From assembly GCA_963820795.1 (NCBI GenBank), contig CAWGBJ010000005.1, positions 137,657 through 201,656 on the forward strand: a stretch of 64,000 nucleotides of DNA, in the 5' to 3' direction. A program made the position numbers and the translations under genes. Position 1 is the first letter of the stretch; each line of letters starts with the position of its first letter. Shown here one piece after another: positions 44,292 to 52,036 of this stretch. The notes beneath the pieces were generated by a model. It ran no database searches. It saw nothing but the letters and a program-made list of their open reading frames with translations, and was not told the DNA's origin. This DNA comes from Roseiarcus sp963820795 (GTDB lineage Bacteria > Pseudomonadota > Alphaproteobacteria > Rhizobiales > Beijerinckiaceae).

Positions 44292-45887
44292 ATGACCGTA
44301 AGCCCGGCCGCAGGAATCCATGTCCATGCCCAGCCGGGCGCCCGGCAGCAGGAAATTCTGAACGAAGAGGCTCTGGGTTTCCTCGCCGACCTCCATCGCC
44401 GCTTCGACGGCCGCCGGCTCGAGCTGCTCGGGCGGAGAATGGAGCGTCAGAAACTGTTCGACGCCGGACAATTGCCGCATTTTCTGACCGAAACCAAGGC
44501 GATCCGAGATGGCGACTGGAGAGTCGCGCCGGTTCCTGCCGACCTTCTCGACCGCCGCGTCGAGATCACCGGCCCGGTCGATCGCAAGATGATCATCAAC
44601 GCCTTGAACTCCGGCGCGAAGGTCTTCATGGCGGACTTCGAGGACGCTTCCTCGCCGATGTTCGCCAACATGATCGAGGGCCAGGCGAATCTCAAGGACC
44701 GGTGGGCCGGGACGATCGACTTCACTGACCCGGCGACCGGCAAGGCCTATGCGCTCAAAGGCGATCCGGCCGTCCTTATGGTGCGGCCGCGCGGCTGGCA
44801 TCTGCCCGAGCGGCACGTGAAGGTCGACGGGCGGGAAATTTCGGGCGCGTTGTTCGACTTCGGGCTCTACGTCTTCCATTGCGCGCGAACGCAGATCGCC
44901 CAGGGCGCGACGCCCGCCTTCTATCTGCCGAAGCTCGAGAGCCATCTCGAGGCGCGGCTTTGGAATGACGTGTTCAGCCGCGCCGAGCAAGCGCTGGGCA
45001 TCGAGCCTGGCCGGCTCAAGGCGACCGTTCTGATCGAGACGCTGCCCGCCGCCTTTGAGATGGAGGAGATTCTTTACGAGCTGCGCGACCACATCGTCGG
45101 CCTCAACTGCGGCCGCTGGGACTACATTTTCTCCTTCATCAAACGGCTGGGCAAGAATCCTGCGTTCCTGACGCCGGACCGCGCCGAGATGACGATGGAC
45201 CGGGCGTTCCTCAACGCCTATTCGCTGCAGCTGATCAAGACCTGTCACCACCGCGGGGCCTTCGCCATGGGCGGCATGGCGGCGCAGATCCCGGTCAAGG
45301 GCGACGCGCGCGCCAACGAGGCGGCTTTCGCCAAGGTGCGCGCCGACAAGGAGCGCGAGGCGAGCGCCGGCCACGACGGCACCTGGGTCGCGCATCCGGA
45401 CCTCGTGCCGATCGCGATGGAGGTGTTTGACCGCATAATGCCGCAGGCGAACCAGCTCTCGGTCAAGCGCGAGGACGTGCGTGTGACCGCGGCCGACCTC
45501 GTCCAGATGCACGAGGGAAAGCGCACCGAAGAGGGATTGCGCGTGAATATCCGCGTCGGCGTTCAATATATCGAGGCGTGGCTGCGCGGGCGCGGCGCCG
45601 TGCCGATCTATAATCTGATGGAAGACGCCGCGACCGCCGAAATCTCGCGGGCGCAGGTCTGGCAGTGGATCCACCTGAAGGCGAAGCTCGATGATGGCCG
45701 CGAGGTTACGCCGGATATGTTTGACGCCGCGCTCGCCGGCGAGATGAAGCGGGTCAAGGGCGAGGTCGGCGACGCGGCTTACGAGGGCGGACGCTTTCCG
45801 GAGGCGCTCGACCTGTTCGCCAATATGTCACTGGCGGAGGAGTTCGAGGAGTTCCTGACGTTGCCGGCCTATCGGCTGATCGACTGA
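44292..45887 (+). CDS. aceB: malate synthase A
   Basis: A 531-residue glyoxylate-cycle enzyme that condenses glyoxylate and acetyl-CoA to malate. The A-form is indicated by its length and motifs: the DFEDASSPM active-site strand, MVRPRGWHLPE with the substrate Arg, ETLPAAFEMEEI with metal-ligand Glu249, GRWDYI with metal-ligand Asp277, and MEDAATAEISR with the catalytic Asp. The ATG at 44292 follows AGGAGG (44277-44282). The frame is open from 44268 but that would lack a ribosome-binding site. Isocitrate lyase is not in the window. Confidence 0.95.
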   Translation: MTVSPAAGIHVHAQPGARQQEILNEEALGFLADLHRRFDGRRLELLGRRMERQKLFDAGQLPHFLTETKAIRDGDWRVAPVPADLLDRRVEITGPVDRKMIINALNSGAKVFMADFEDASSPMFANMIEGQANLKDRWAGTIDFTDPATGKAYALKGDPAVLMVRPRGWHLPERHVKVDGREISGALFDFGLYVFHCARTQIAQGATPAFYLPKLESHLEARLWNDVFSRAEQALGIEPGRLKATVLIETLPAAFEMEEILYELRDHIVGLNCGRWDYIFSFIKRLGKNPAFLTPDRAEMTMDRAFLNAYSLQLIKTCHHRGAFAMGGMAAQIPVKGDARANEAAFAKVRADKEREASAGHDGTWVAHPDLVPIAMEVFDRIMPQANQLSVKREDVRVTAADLVQMHEGKRTEEGLRVNIRVGVQYIEAWLRGRGAVPIYNLMEDAATAEISRAQVWQWIHLKAKLDDGREVTPDMFDAALAGEMKRVKGEVGDAAYEGGRFPEALDLFANMSLAEEFEEFLTLPAYRLID

Positions 45888-45903
45888 TTGTAGCGGAAAG
45901 GGT

Positions 45904-45932
45904 TTGACTTTTTGGGGCGCTCTGCCTATAGC
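45904..45932 (+). promoter_or_regulatory. sigma-70-type promoter for rplU-rpmA
   Basis: TTGACT (45904-45909) and TATAGC (45927-45932) are separated by exactly 17 bases, close to consensus, 169 bases upstream of rplU. Transcription would start near 45939 and give a leader of about 160 bases that contains the hairpin at 45944-45965. Confidence 0.65.
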
Positions 45933-45943
45933 GTCCGCGCTCG

Positions 45944-45975
45944 AGCGCGGCTTTTCGGCCGCGCTTTTGGTTTTT
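45944..45975 (+). terminator. leader hairpin with U-rich tail (possible rplU attenuator)
   Basis: A perfect 8-bp stem AGCGCGGC (45944-45951) / GCCGCGCT (45958-45965), loop TTTTCG, is followed by TTTGGTTTTT. It lies in the rplU leader after the promoter and well before the ATG at 46101. L20, L21 and other ribosomal-protein leaders often carry autoregulatory structures; here the terminator-like form is seen, the regulation is inferred. Confidence 0.45.
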
Positions 45976-46100
45976 GCGACGCTCGGCGCTCCAAACCGGG
46001 CTGACGCCCGCGGCTTTTGCGAGCCGCAATTCAACTGCAAAGAAGCCGGCCGCGCGGGCCTCCCCCGCGCAGAGCCGGGCGGAACACGGGTGAAGAAACG

Positions 46101-46418
46101 ATGTTCGCAGTCATCAAAACCGGCGGCAAGCAATATACGGTCGCCGCCGACAAGCAAATCACCGTCATGGCGCTGCCGGGCGAGTCCGGCGCCCAGGTGG
46201 TGTTTGACGAGGTGCTGGCGTTGTTCGACGGGGAAACGAATCACATCGGAGCCCCGCATGTGGCAGGCGCAAGCGTCGTCGGCGAAATCGTCCGGCAGGC
46301 GCGCGGCCCCAAGGTGATCGCCTTCAAGAAGCGTCGCCGGAAGAATTCGAAGCGCAAGCGCGGCCACAAGCAGGACCTGACGATCGTCAAGATCACCGGG
46401 ATCCAGGCTGGCGCGTGA
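46101..46418 (+). CDS. rplU: 50S ribosomal protein L21
   Basis: A 105-residue ribosomal protein. It opens with MFAVIKTGGKQYTV, contains the VLALFDGE region, and ends with the basic KRRRKNSKRKRGHKQ stretch and TIVKITGI that define L21. The ATG at 46101 follows GAAGAAACG; the frame is open from 46017 but this would add an unrelated Arg/Pro-rich extension. rpmA follows 100 bp later as in nearly all bacteria. Confidence 0.96.
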   Translation: MFAVIKTGGKQYTVAADKQITVMALPGESGAQVVFDEVLALFDGETNHIGAPHVAGASVVGEIVRQARGPKVIAFKKRRRKNSKRKRGHKQDLTIVKITGIQAGA

Positions 46419-46518
46419 GCGCCGGGGCCGGCAATTCCCTCGCCTGCCTGTTTGCGGTAGAATGACAGCATGGCCGCCGTAAGGAACGGCGCACACTCAA
46501 GAAATCGGAGCAAGGGCG

Positions 46519-46785
46519 ATGGCTCACAAGAAGGCTGGCGGCTCGTCGCGCAACGGGCGGGATTCGGCCGGCCGGCAACTCGGGGTGAAGAAGTTCGGCG
46601 GCGAGCGCGTCATCGGCGGCAATATCATCGTGCGCCAGCGCGGCACGAAGTTCCATGCCGGGCGCAATGTCGGGATGGGCACGGACCACACCCTGTTCGC
46701 CACGGCCGCCGGCGAGGTCGCCTTCGAGATGAAAGGCGACGGACGACAATACGTGTCGGTACGCGTGCAAACCGCAGCCGAGTAA
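46519..46785 (+). CDS. rpmA: 50S ribosomal protein L27
   Basis: An 88-residue ribosomal protein whose N-terminal tail reaches the peptidyl-transferase centre. It begins MAHKKAGGSSRNGRDS, so no cleavable N-terminal extension of the Firmicutes type is present, and continues with KFGGERVIGGNIIVRQRGTKFHAG. It follows rplU by 100 bp in the usual order and is followed by a strong hairpin at 46785-46814. Confidence 0.97.
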   Translation: MAHKKAGGSSRNGRDSAGRQLGVKKFGGERVIGGNIIVRQRGTKFHAGRNVGMGTDHTLFATAAGEVAFEMKGDGRQYVSVRVQTAAE

Positions 46786-46814
46786 AGCGGGGTTGAAAGA
46801 CGAGAACCCCGCTT
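46785..46814 (+). terminator. hairpin after rpmA
   Basis: A perfect 10-bp stem AAGCGGGGTT (46785-46794) / AACCCCGCTT (46805-46814) with a 10-base loop lies at the rpmA stop. No clear U-tract follows (CGGCGA), so it may act as a transcript-stabilising stem rather than a full intrinsic terminator. Confidence 0.55.
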
Positions 46815-46981
46815 CGGCGATCAGCCCCGCGGACGTTCTCGAAACCAAAGCTTCGAGATGAGACTGAAAGGCGCCAAATCCTTTCATCCGTCCGGTAAGC
46901 CAGGCTTACGAAGGGGAAGCGGCCGCCGCACCCCCCTCGTCGTTTGAGGCCCTCTTCTCGGGCCGCCGGGCCGGAGCTTCC

Positions 46982-47609
46982 ATGTTTCCCGATCTTGCCA
47001 GAGACGACGTGTTCCGCCTGGAGACGGCGCGCTTGTGGTTGCGCTGGCCGCGCGCGCCTGACGCGCCGGCGATCCACCGGTTTTGCAGCCAGTGGGAAGT
47101 CGCACGCTATACCGCCCGCATTCCTCACCCTTATCCGGCGGGCTCGGCCGAGCGCTTCATCTACGCCGCCCGCGAAGCCAACGCCTCGGGGCGGGATCTG
47201 ACCCTCGTCTTGACGCCGATCAAGGGCAAGCGCGACGCCGTCGGCTCGATCAGCCTCGAGTCGCGCGGCTCCGACCGGCTGACGCTGGGCTTCGTGCTGG
47301 CGCCGGAGGTCTGGGGCAGGGGTCTGGCGACCGAATCTCGTCCGGGCGATGGCGAAGGCTGGTTTCACGCTGACGCCCGCGGTCGAGATTCTGGCCAGCG
47401 TCAGGATCGAAAACGCGGCCTCGCGGCGGGTCCTGGAGAAGTGCGGCTTCGAACTGGCGGCGACGGGGCTCAAGGGCGCGCCCGCGCGGGGCGGGCTCGT
47501 CGAGTGCCACAGTTTTCGCCTCTGCCGCGAGGCGTGGCTCGATGCGGTTGCGCTGAGACGGCAGTCCGCGGCCGCTCTGGCGAGGCTTCAGAGCGGCGGC
47601 GGGCGATGA
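46982..47609 (+). pseudogene. GNAT-family N-acetyltransferase, frameshifted
   Basis: The first frame from the ATG at 46982 encodes the GNAT N-terminal part (RLETARLWLRWPRAPDAPAIHRF and LTLGFVLAPEVWGRGLATE, the last being the acetyl-CoA site). The second frame continues from about 47340 with VRAMAKAGFTL, ILASVRIENAASRRVLEKCGFE and a normal C-terminus ending in TGA at 47607-47609. The shift is one extra base near GAATCTCGTCC (47331-47341). The stop overlaps the ATG of obgE (ATGA), which suggests that the gene was intact until recently or that the indel is an error. The RimJ/RimL-type substrate is unknown. Confidence 0.78.
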
Positions 47610-48688
47610 AATTCCTCGACCAGGCGCGCGTCTATGTCCGCTCCGGCGACGGCGGGGCGGGCTCCGTCTCGTTCCGGCGGGAAAAGTTCATCGAGTTCGG
47701 CGGGCCGGACGGCGGCGACGGCGGCCGCGGCGGCGACGTCGTGGTCGAATGCGCCGGCGGCCTCAACACCCTGATCGACTTTCGCTATCAGCAGCATTTC
47801 AAGGCGAAGACCGGCATGCACGGCATGGGCAAGAACCGCGCCGGCGGCCGCGGCGCCGATGCGGTGCTGAAGGTTCCGGTCGGCACGCAGGTGTTCGACG
47901 AGGAGACGGGCGCGATGCTGGCCGACCTCAAGGCGGAAGGCGAGCGGGTCGTCGTCGCCGCGGGCGGCAATGGCGGCTTCGGCAATGCGCATTTCACCAC
48001 TTCGACCAACCGCGCTCCTCGCCGCGCCAATCCGGGCCAGCCGGGAATCGAGCGCACGCTCATTCTCCGTCTCAAGCTCATCGCCGACGCCGGCCTCATC
48101 GGTCTGCCGAACGCCGGCAAATCGACGTTTCTCGCCGCGGTCTCCGCCGCCAAGCCGAAAATCGCCGACTATCCGTTCACGACGCTGCATCCGGGGCTCG
48201 GCGTCGTGCGGGTTGACGAGCGCGACTTTGTGCTCGCCGACATTCCCGGCCTGATCGAGGGGGCGCACGAAGGCCACGGCCTCGGCGACCGCTTCCTCGG
48301 CCATGTCGAGCGCTGCACCGCGCTCATCCATCTCGTCGATGCGACGGGCGCGAACGCCGGGGCCGACTACCGCACGATCCGGCGCGAGCTCGCGGCCTAT
48401 GGCGAAGGCCTCGAAGACAAGGCGGAGATCGTCGCGCTGTCCAAGGTCGACGCGGTCGACGAGGCGACCCTGGCGAAGCAACTCGAGCGGCTGAAGCGCG
48501 CGATCCGCTCGTATGGACCGCCGGCGCCGGAAGGATCGAAGCGGGCCGGGCCCATGTTGCTCTCGACGGCGACCCGGCGCGGCGTGACGGAGGTCTTGCG
48601 CGCGACGATGGGCGCGGTCGAGGCGCGGCGCGCGCAGGAGGCAAAAGCGAACTCGGCGGCGGCCGCTTCATGGACGCCGTTGGTCTAG
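47606..48688 (+). CDS. obgE: Obg-family GTPase
   Basis: A 360-residue GTPase that associates with the large ribosomal subunit and stress responses. The N-terminal Obg fold has the glycine-rich GGPDGGDGGRGGDVV block and KNRAGGRGADAV. The G domain shows GLPNAGKST (G1), YPFTTLHP (G2), DIPGLIEGA (G3), and ALSKVDAV (G4 variant). The ATG at 47606 overlaps the GNAT stop. The frame continues upstream into the shifted GNAT gene and is not part of this protein. The order rplU-rpmA-GNAT-obgE is a common alphaproteobacterial arrangement. Confidence 0.95.
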   Translation: MKFLDQARVYVRSGDGGAGSVSFRREKFIEFGGPDGGDGGRGGDVVVECAGGLNTLIDFRYQQHFKAKTGMHGMGKNRAGGRGADAVLKVPVGTQVFDEETGAMLADLKAEGERVVVAAGGNGGFGNAHFTTSTNRAPRRANPGQPGIERTLILRLKLIADAGLIGLPNAGKSTFLAAVSAAKPKIADYPFTTLHPGLGVVRVDERDFVLADIPGLIEGAHEGHGLGDRFLGHVERCTALIHLVDATGANAGADYRTIRRELAAYGEGLEDKAEIVALSKVDAVDEATLAKQLERLKRAIRSYGPPAPEGSKRAGPMLLSTATRRGVTEVLRATMGAVEARRAQEAKANSAAAASWTPLV

Positions 48689-48864
48689 CGTTTCTGGAAC
48701 CCGCTCCAGCTTTTTGCGGGGGCAATCCGCTCGGATTTGAACCTCGCCGTGCCTTCCATGACGTTCAGAAGACTTCCGAACGCTGCAATCGAGCTTCCGT
48801 TGGCTGCAATGGCCCTGCAAATTTCTGCCAAAAATTGCAATTCCTTTCCCGTTTTACGGTGACA

Positions 48865-49145
48865 GTGCGCCGGGAGGCCGGCGAGGAGTAGGTGGTGCAA
48901 GTCCACTACGATGAAGGAGTAGCGAACCCCATCGGCCCCGAGCCGTGCGTCGTCGGTCGCGAGGCCGGGGGCGAAGCGTCGGCAGGGGTGCGTATAGGCC
49001 AGCCATCGAGCCGCGAAAAATCAATTGGGACGCCGACGCCGTTGTCACAGCGGAAGGCGAAACGGGGATGCGCGCCAAGGCGAGCGCATGTCCGGTCCTG
49101 CGTGGCCGAAGACCCTGGCATGTACGTAAGCTCCTCGACCGGGGT
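48865..49145 (+). mobile_element. 5' fragment of a bacterial group II intron
   Basis: From GTGCGCC (48865) onward the sequence has the look of a group II intron 5' end. It shows a GTGCG start, the GGTGGTGCAAGTCCACTA hairpin, AAGGAGTAGCGAACCCC, GAAGCGTCGGCAGGGGTG, GAGCCGCGAAAA, and GGCATGTACGTAAGCTCCT, as in domain I of introns with reverse-transcriptase ORFs. No intron-encoded protein, domain V or domain VI was found; the fragment ends where the first Y1 element starts (49149). The call is by recognition of the family pattern and needs a covariance-model search. Confidence 0.5.
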
Positions 49146-49148
49146 TTT

Positions 49149-49908
49149 ACGGTGACACTTGCTTTATTTCCCTATTCCGTCCATCCTGGCTGCGATCTTG
49201 GAGCGCCCGGCCATGGCCCGCATCGCCCGCTTTGTCGTCCCCGGTCTGCCGCATCACGTCACGCAGCGCGGCAACCGGCGCGAACGCGTCTTTTTCAGCG
49301 ACGACGATTACCGCCTTTATCAGGATCTGTTGCGGGAGGCCTGCGACAAGGCGGGCGTCAGCGTCTGGGCCTATTGCCTGATGCCCAACCATGTCCATCT
49401 CATCCTGACGCCGACCACGGCCGATGGTCTGGCGCGCGCGCTCGGCAAGGCGCATCGGCGCTACAGCGCCTTCGTCAACGCGCGGCTGCGGGTGACCGGA
49501 CATCTGTTCCAGTCGCGCTTCGGCTCCGTCGCCATGGACGAGGACCATCTGATGGCGGCGGCGCGCTATGTCGCGCTCAATCCGGTGCGGGCGCGGCTTG
49601 TCGAGCGCGCGCAGGACTGGCCGTGGTCGAGCGTGCGGGCGCATCTCGAGGGGCGCAACGACGAACTCGTGCAGGCGGCGCCGCTCCTCTCGCGCGTGGC
49701 CGGCCGCTTCGCCGATCTTCTTGACAACGAACCTGACGCCGAAAAGGCGGCTGCCCTTCGGGCGGCCGAAGGCATCGGCCGACCGCTCGGCTCTCCGGCC
49801 TTCCTCGACCGTGTGGCTGGGCTGATGGGCCGCAACCCGCGGCCCGGAAAGCCGGGGCGTAAGCCGAAATCGGCCGAAACAATACGAAATTGAAGCAAGT
49901 GTCACCGT
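49149..49908 (+). mobile_element. Y1-transposase element, copy 1, with 16-bp terminal inverted repeats
   Basis: A 760-bp unit bounded by ACGGTGACACTTGCTT (49149-49164) and its exact reverse complement (49893-49908). It contains one transposase gene whose stop codon touches the right repeat. A nearly identical unit lies at 51170-51929 in the same orientation. IS200/IS605 elements normally have hairpin ends but not long terminal inverted repeats, so these repeats may act as a pair of REP-like half-sites. Confidence 0.75.
49213..49893 (+). CDS. REP-associated Y1 transposase (copy 1)
   Basis: A 226-residue transposase of the Y1_Tnp / REP-associated tyrosine transposase family. The ATG at 49213 begins MARIARFVVPG; an upstream in-frame start at 49159 is less likely. 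The family core is HHVTQRGNRRERVFF, the HUH metal-binding motif MPNHVHLI, and RYSAFVN where the likely catalytic tyrosine lies, then GHLFQSRFGS and RYVALNPVRA. Single-domain enzymes of this type cut and rejoin single-stranded DNA at REP/BIME hairpins. The Pro/Gly/Lys-rich tail is short. It differs from copy 2 in only a few residues. Confidence 0.9.
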   Translation: MARIARFVVPGLPHHVTQRGNRRERVFFSDDDYRLYQDLLREACDKAGVSVWAYCLMPNHVHLILTPTTADGLARALGKAHRRYSAFVNARLRVTGHLFQSRFGSVAMDEDHLMAAARYVALNPVRARLVERAQDWPWSSVRAHLEGRNDELVQAAPLLSRVAGRFADLLDNEPDAEKAAALRAAEGIGRPLGSPAFLDRVAGLMGRNPRPGKPGRKPKSAETIRN

Positions 49909-50065
49909 ATTCGCCATGCTGCCGACGGTGCCGGCGGCAACCTTCAGCCCCGCGGACCTCACGATCGCCGCCCCTTCGATCGAATCATGGCGCGACGCGC
50001 AGCATGCCCCATTGCGGACGGCGCGCTGGCGCCTGATCTAATGGTCCAAAGGAAGGAGATTCGAG

Positions 50066-50851
50066 ATGACTGAGACGCTCGCACGACCGGTCGTTCCAGC
50101 CGCCGAGAAGCGGGCCCGGCTGAAGGAGGGAGTACACATCGAACGTAGCTCTCGCCGGGTGCGGACCTACTTTGGTGGCAAGCTGATCGCCGACAGCGAG
50201 CATGTTCTCCTCGTCTATGAAACGAAGCGACCGCCGGCCTACTGGTTTCCGATTGCGGATGTCCGGATGGAGTATCTGGAGGCGTCACACCAAGCGACAG
50301 ACACCATTCGCTGGCACTTGGCCGTAAAGGATCGCATCACTCAGAACGCAGCCCGCGCTTACCTCAAACCGACTGATGATCGAGCCGCACTCGAGGGCCA
50401 CCTCACCTTTTTCTGGGATAGGATGGACGCGTGGTTCGAGGAGGATGAGCAAGTCTTCGTTCATCCTCGAGATCCGTATTCTAGGGTCGACACGGTCCAC
50501 AGCTCGAGGCACGTGCGCGTGGAGATTGACGGCGTGACACTGGGGGAAACTCGCCGGCCAATGCTCCTCTTCGAGACGGGACTGCCGACCCGTTACTACA
50601 TTCCGAAGCTGGACGTGCGCATTGATCTGCTCGAACCCTCCGAGTATGTCACGAGCTGCCCGTACAAGGGAGTCGCGCGCCACTGGTCGGCTCGGGTCGG
50701 CGACAAGGTCGTCAAGGACATCGTGTGGAGTTATCCGGCGCCAATTCCCGAGTGCCCGAAGATCGAAAACCTGCTCAGTTTCTACAATGAGCACGTCGAC
50801 CTGTACGTCGATGGGGTGTTGCAAGATCGACCAATCACGCCGTTCTCTTAA
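50066..50851 (+). CDS. tandem DUF427 domain protein
   Basis: A 261-residue cytoplasmic protein with two DUF427 domains (about 30-110 and 140-250). Each shows a strand-rich barrel with a conserved YETKRPPAYWFPIADV / FETGLPTRYYIPKLDV loop, a CPYKGVARHW-like motif (GVARHWSA in the second domain) and a final DLYVDG strand. The ATG at 50066 follows AAAGGAAGGAGA. The function of DUF427 proteins is not known. The gene stands between the two Y1 transposase copies, so it may be cargo. Confidence 0.87.
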   Translation: MTETLARPVVPAAEKRARLKEGVHIERSSRRVRTYFGGKLIADSEHVLLVYETKRPPAYWFPIADVRMEYLEASHQATDTIRWHLAVKDRITQNAARAYLKPTDDRAALEGHLTFFWDRMDAWFEEDEQVFVHPRDPYSRVDTVHSSRHVRVEIDGVTLGETRRPMLLFETGLPTRYYIPKLDVRIDLLEPSEYVTSCPYKGVARHWSARVGDKVVKDIVWSYPAPIPECPKIENLLSFYNEHVDLYVDGVLQDRPITPFS

Positions 50852-51169
50852 CGTCCACCGTCTGGCCGACAGGCAGGAGAGTCTCGGCATAATCTCCCGT
50901 GCCAAGTGGCTCGCCCGCTGGCCGGAGCGGGGGGGGGCGCACCTGGGTTCAATGCGTCCGTCAAGATGGGCGCGGCTCCGCAGCGTCGCATTCTTCCGCG
51001 TGCCCTCAAAGGTCCAACCCTACCTCCGTCTCCGGCCGGGCGCAGCAGAGCCGAGCCTGATCCAGGCACTCGAACATGGACTCCTTGCAAGCAGAGAGAG
51101 AACCTAAGGAATCACATGGGCGACTGAGAAACCGCGGACGGCCGTAATGCACACGGGCGTTTACGGTTT
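50852..51169. other. intergenic region before element copy 2
   Basis: 318 bases without a supported gene. It contains a run of nine G (50929-50937), a likely sequencing-error or slippage site. Confidence 0.4.
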
Positions 51170-51929
51170 ACAGTGACACTTGCTTTATTTCCCAATTCCG
51201 TCCATCCTGGCTGCGATCTCGGAGCGCCCGGCCATGGCCCGCATCGCCCGCTTTGTCGTCCCCGGTCTGCCGCATCACGTCACGCAGCGCGGCAACCGGC
51301 GCGAACGCGTCTTTTTCAGCGACGACGATTACCGCCTTTATCAGGATCTGTTGCGGGAGGCCTGCGACAAGGCGGGCGTCAGCGTCTGGGCCTATTGCCT
51401 GATGCCCAACCACGTCCATCTCATCCTGACGCCGACCACGGCCGATGGTCTGGCGCGCGCGCTCGGCAAGGCGCATCGGCGCTACAGCGCCTTCGTCAAC
51501 GCGCGGCTGCGGGTGACCGGACATCTGTTCCAGTCGCGCTTCGGCTCCGTCGCCATGGACGAGGACCATCTGATGGCGGCGGCGCGCTATGTCGCGCTCA
51601 ATCCGGTGCGGGCGCGGCTCGTCGGGCGCGCGCAGGACTGGCCGTGGTCGAGCGTGCGGGCGCATCTCGAGGGGCGCAACGACGAACTCGTGCAGGCGGC
51701 GCCGCTCCTCTCGCGCGCGGCCGGCCGCTTCGCCGATCTTCTTGACAACGAACCTGACGCCGAAAAGGCGGCTGCCCTTCGGGCGGCCGAAGGCATCGGC
51801 CGACCGCTCGGCTCTCCGGCCTTCCTCGACCGTCTGGCTGGGCTGATGGGCCGCAACCCGCGGCCCGGAAAGCCGGGGCGTAAGCCGAAATCGGCCGAAA
51901 CAATACGAAATTGAAGCAAGTGTCACCGT
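51170..51929 (+). mobile_element. Y1-transposase element, copy 2, with terminal inverted repeats
   Basis: The left end is ACAGTGACACTTGCTT (51170-51185, one mismatch to copy 1) and the right end is AAGCAAGTGTCACCGT (51914-51929). It has the same orientation and almost the same sequence as copy 1. Downstream the flank repeats ACACGT twice, and resemblance to copy 1 seems to continue for a few bases beyond the repeat (ATTC then CCATG), so the true boundaries may be slightly wider. Confidence 0.75.
51234..51914 (+). CDS. REP-associated Y1 transposase (copy 2)
   Basis: A 226-residue transposase almost identical to copy 1, with Gly for Glu in the ARLV-RAQDW segment and Ala/Leu for Val at two other sites. 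The HUH motif MPNHVHLI and the RYSAFVN tyrosine region are intact, so both copies look functional. Two closely matched copies in one window imply recent transposition or duplication. Confidence 0.9.
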   Translation: MARIARFVVPGLPHHVTQRGNRRERVFFSDDDYRLYQDLLREACDKAGVSVWAYCLMPNHVHLILTPTTADGLARALGKAHRRYSAFVNARLRVTGHLFQSRFGSVAMDEDHLMAAARYVALNPVRARLVGRAQDWPWSSVRAHLEGRNDELVQAAPLLSRAAGRFADLLDNEPDAEKAAALRAAEGIGRPLGSPAFLDRLAGLMGRNPRPGKPGRKPKSAETIRN

Positions 51930-52036
51930 ACACGTACACGTATTCCATGCGTCTGTGCGAAAGCAGTCGTTATCGGAACGAAGCGGACAGGGCCGAAATT
52001 TATGAGTACGCGCCCTGAGCTGAGGCGCACAGCGCT

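Noticed and set aside
48940..49145. Intron-encoded reverse transcriptase
   Set aside because: No frame here shows RT motifs (for example YADD); the fragment is too short.
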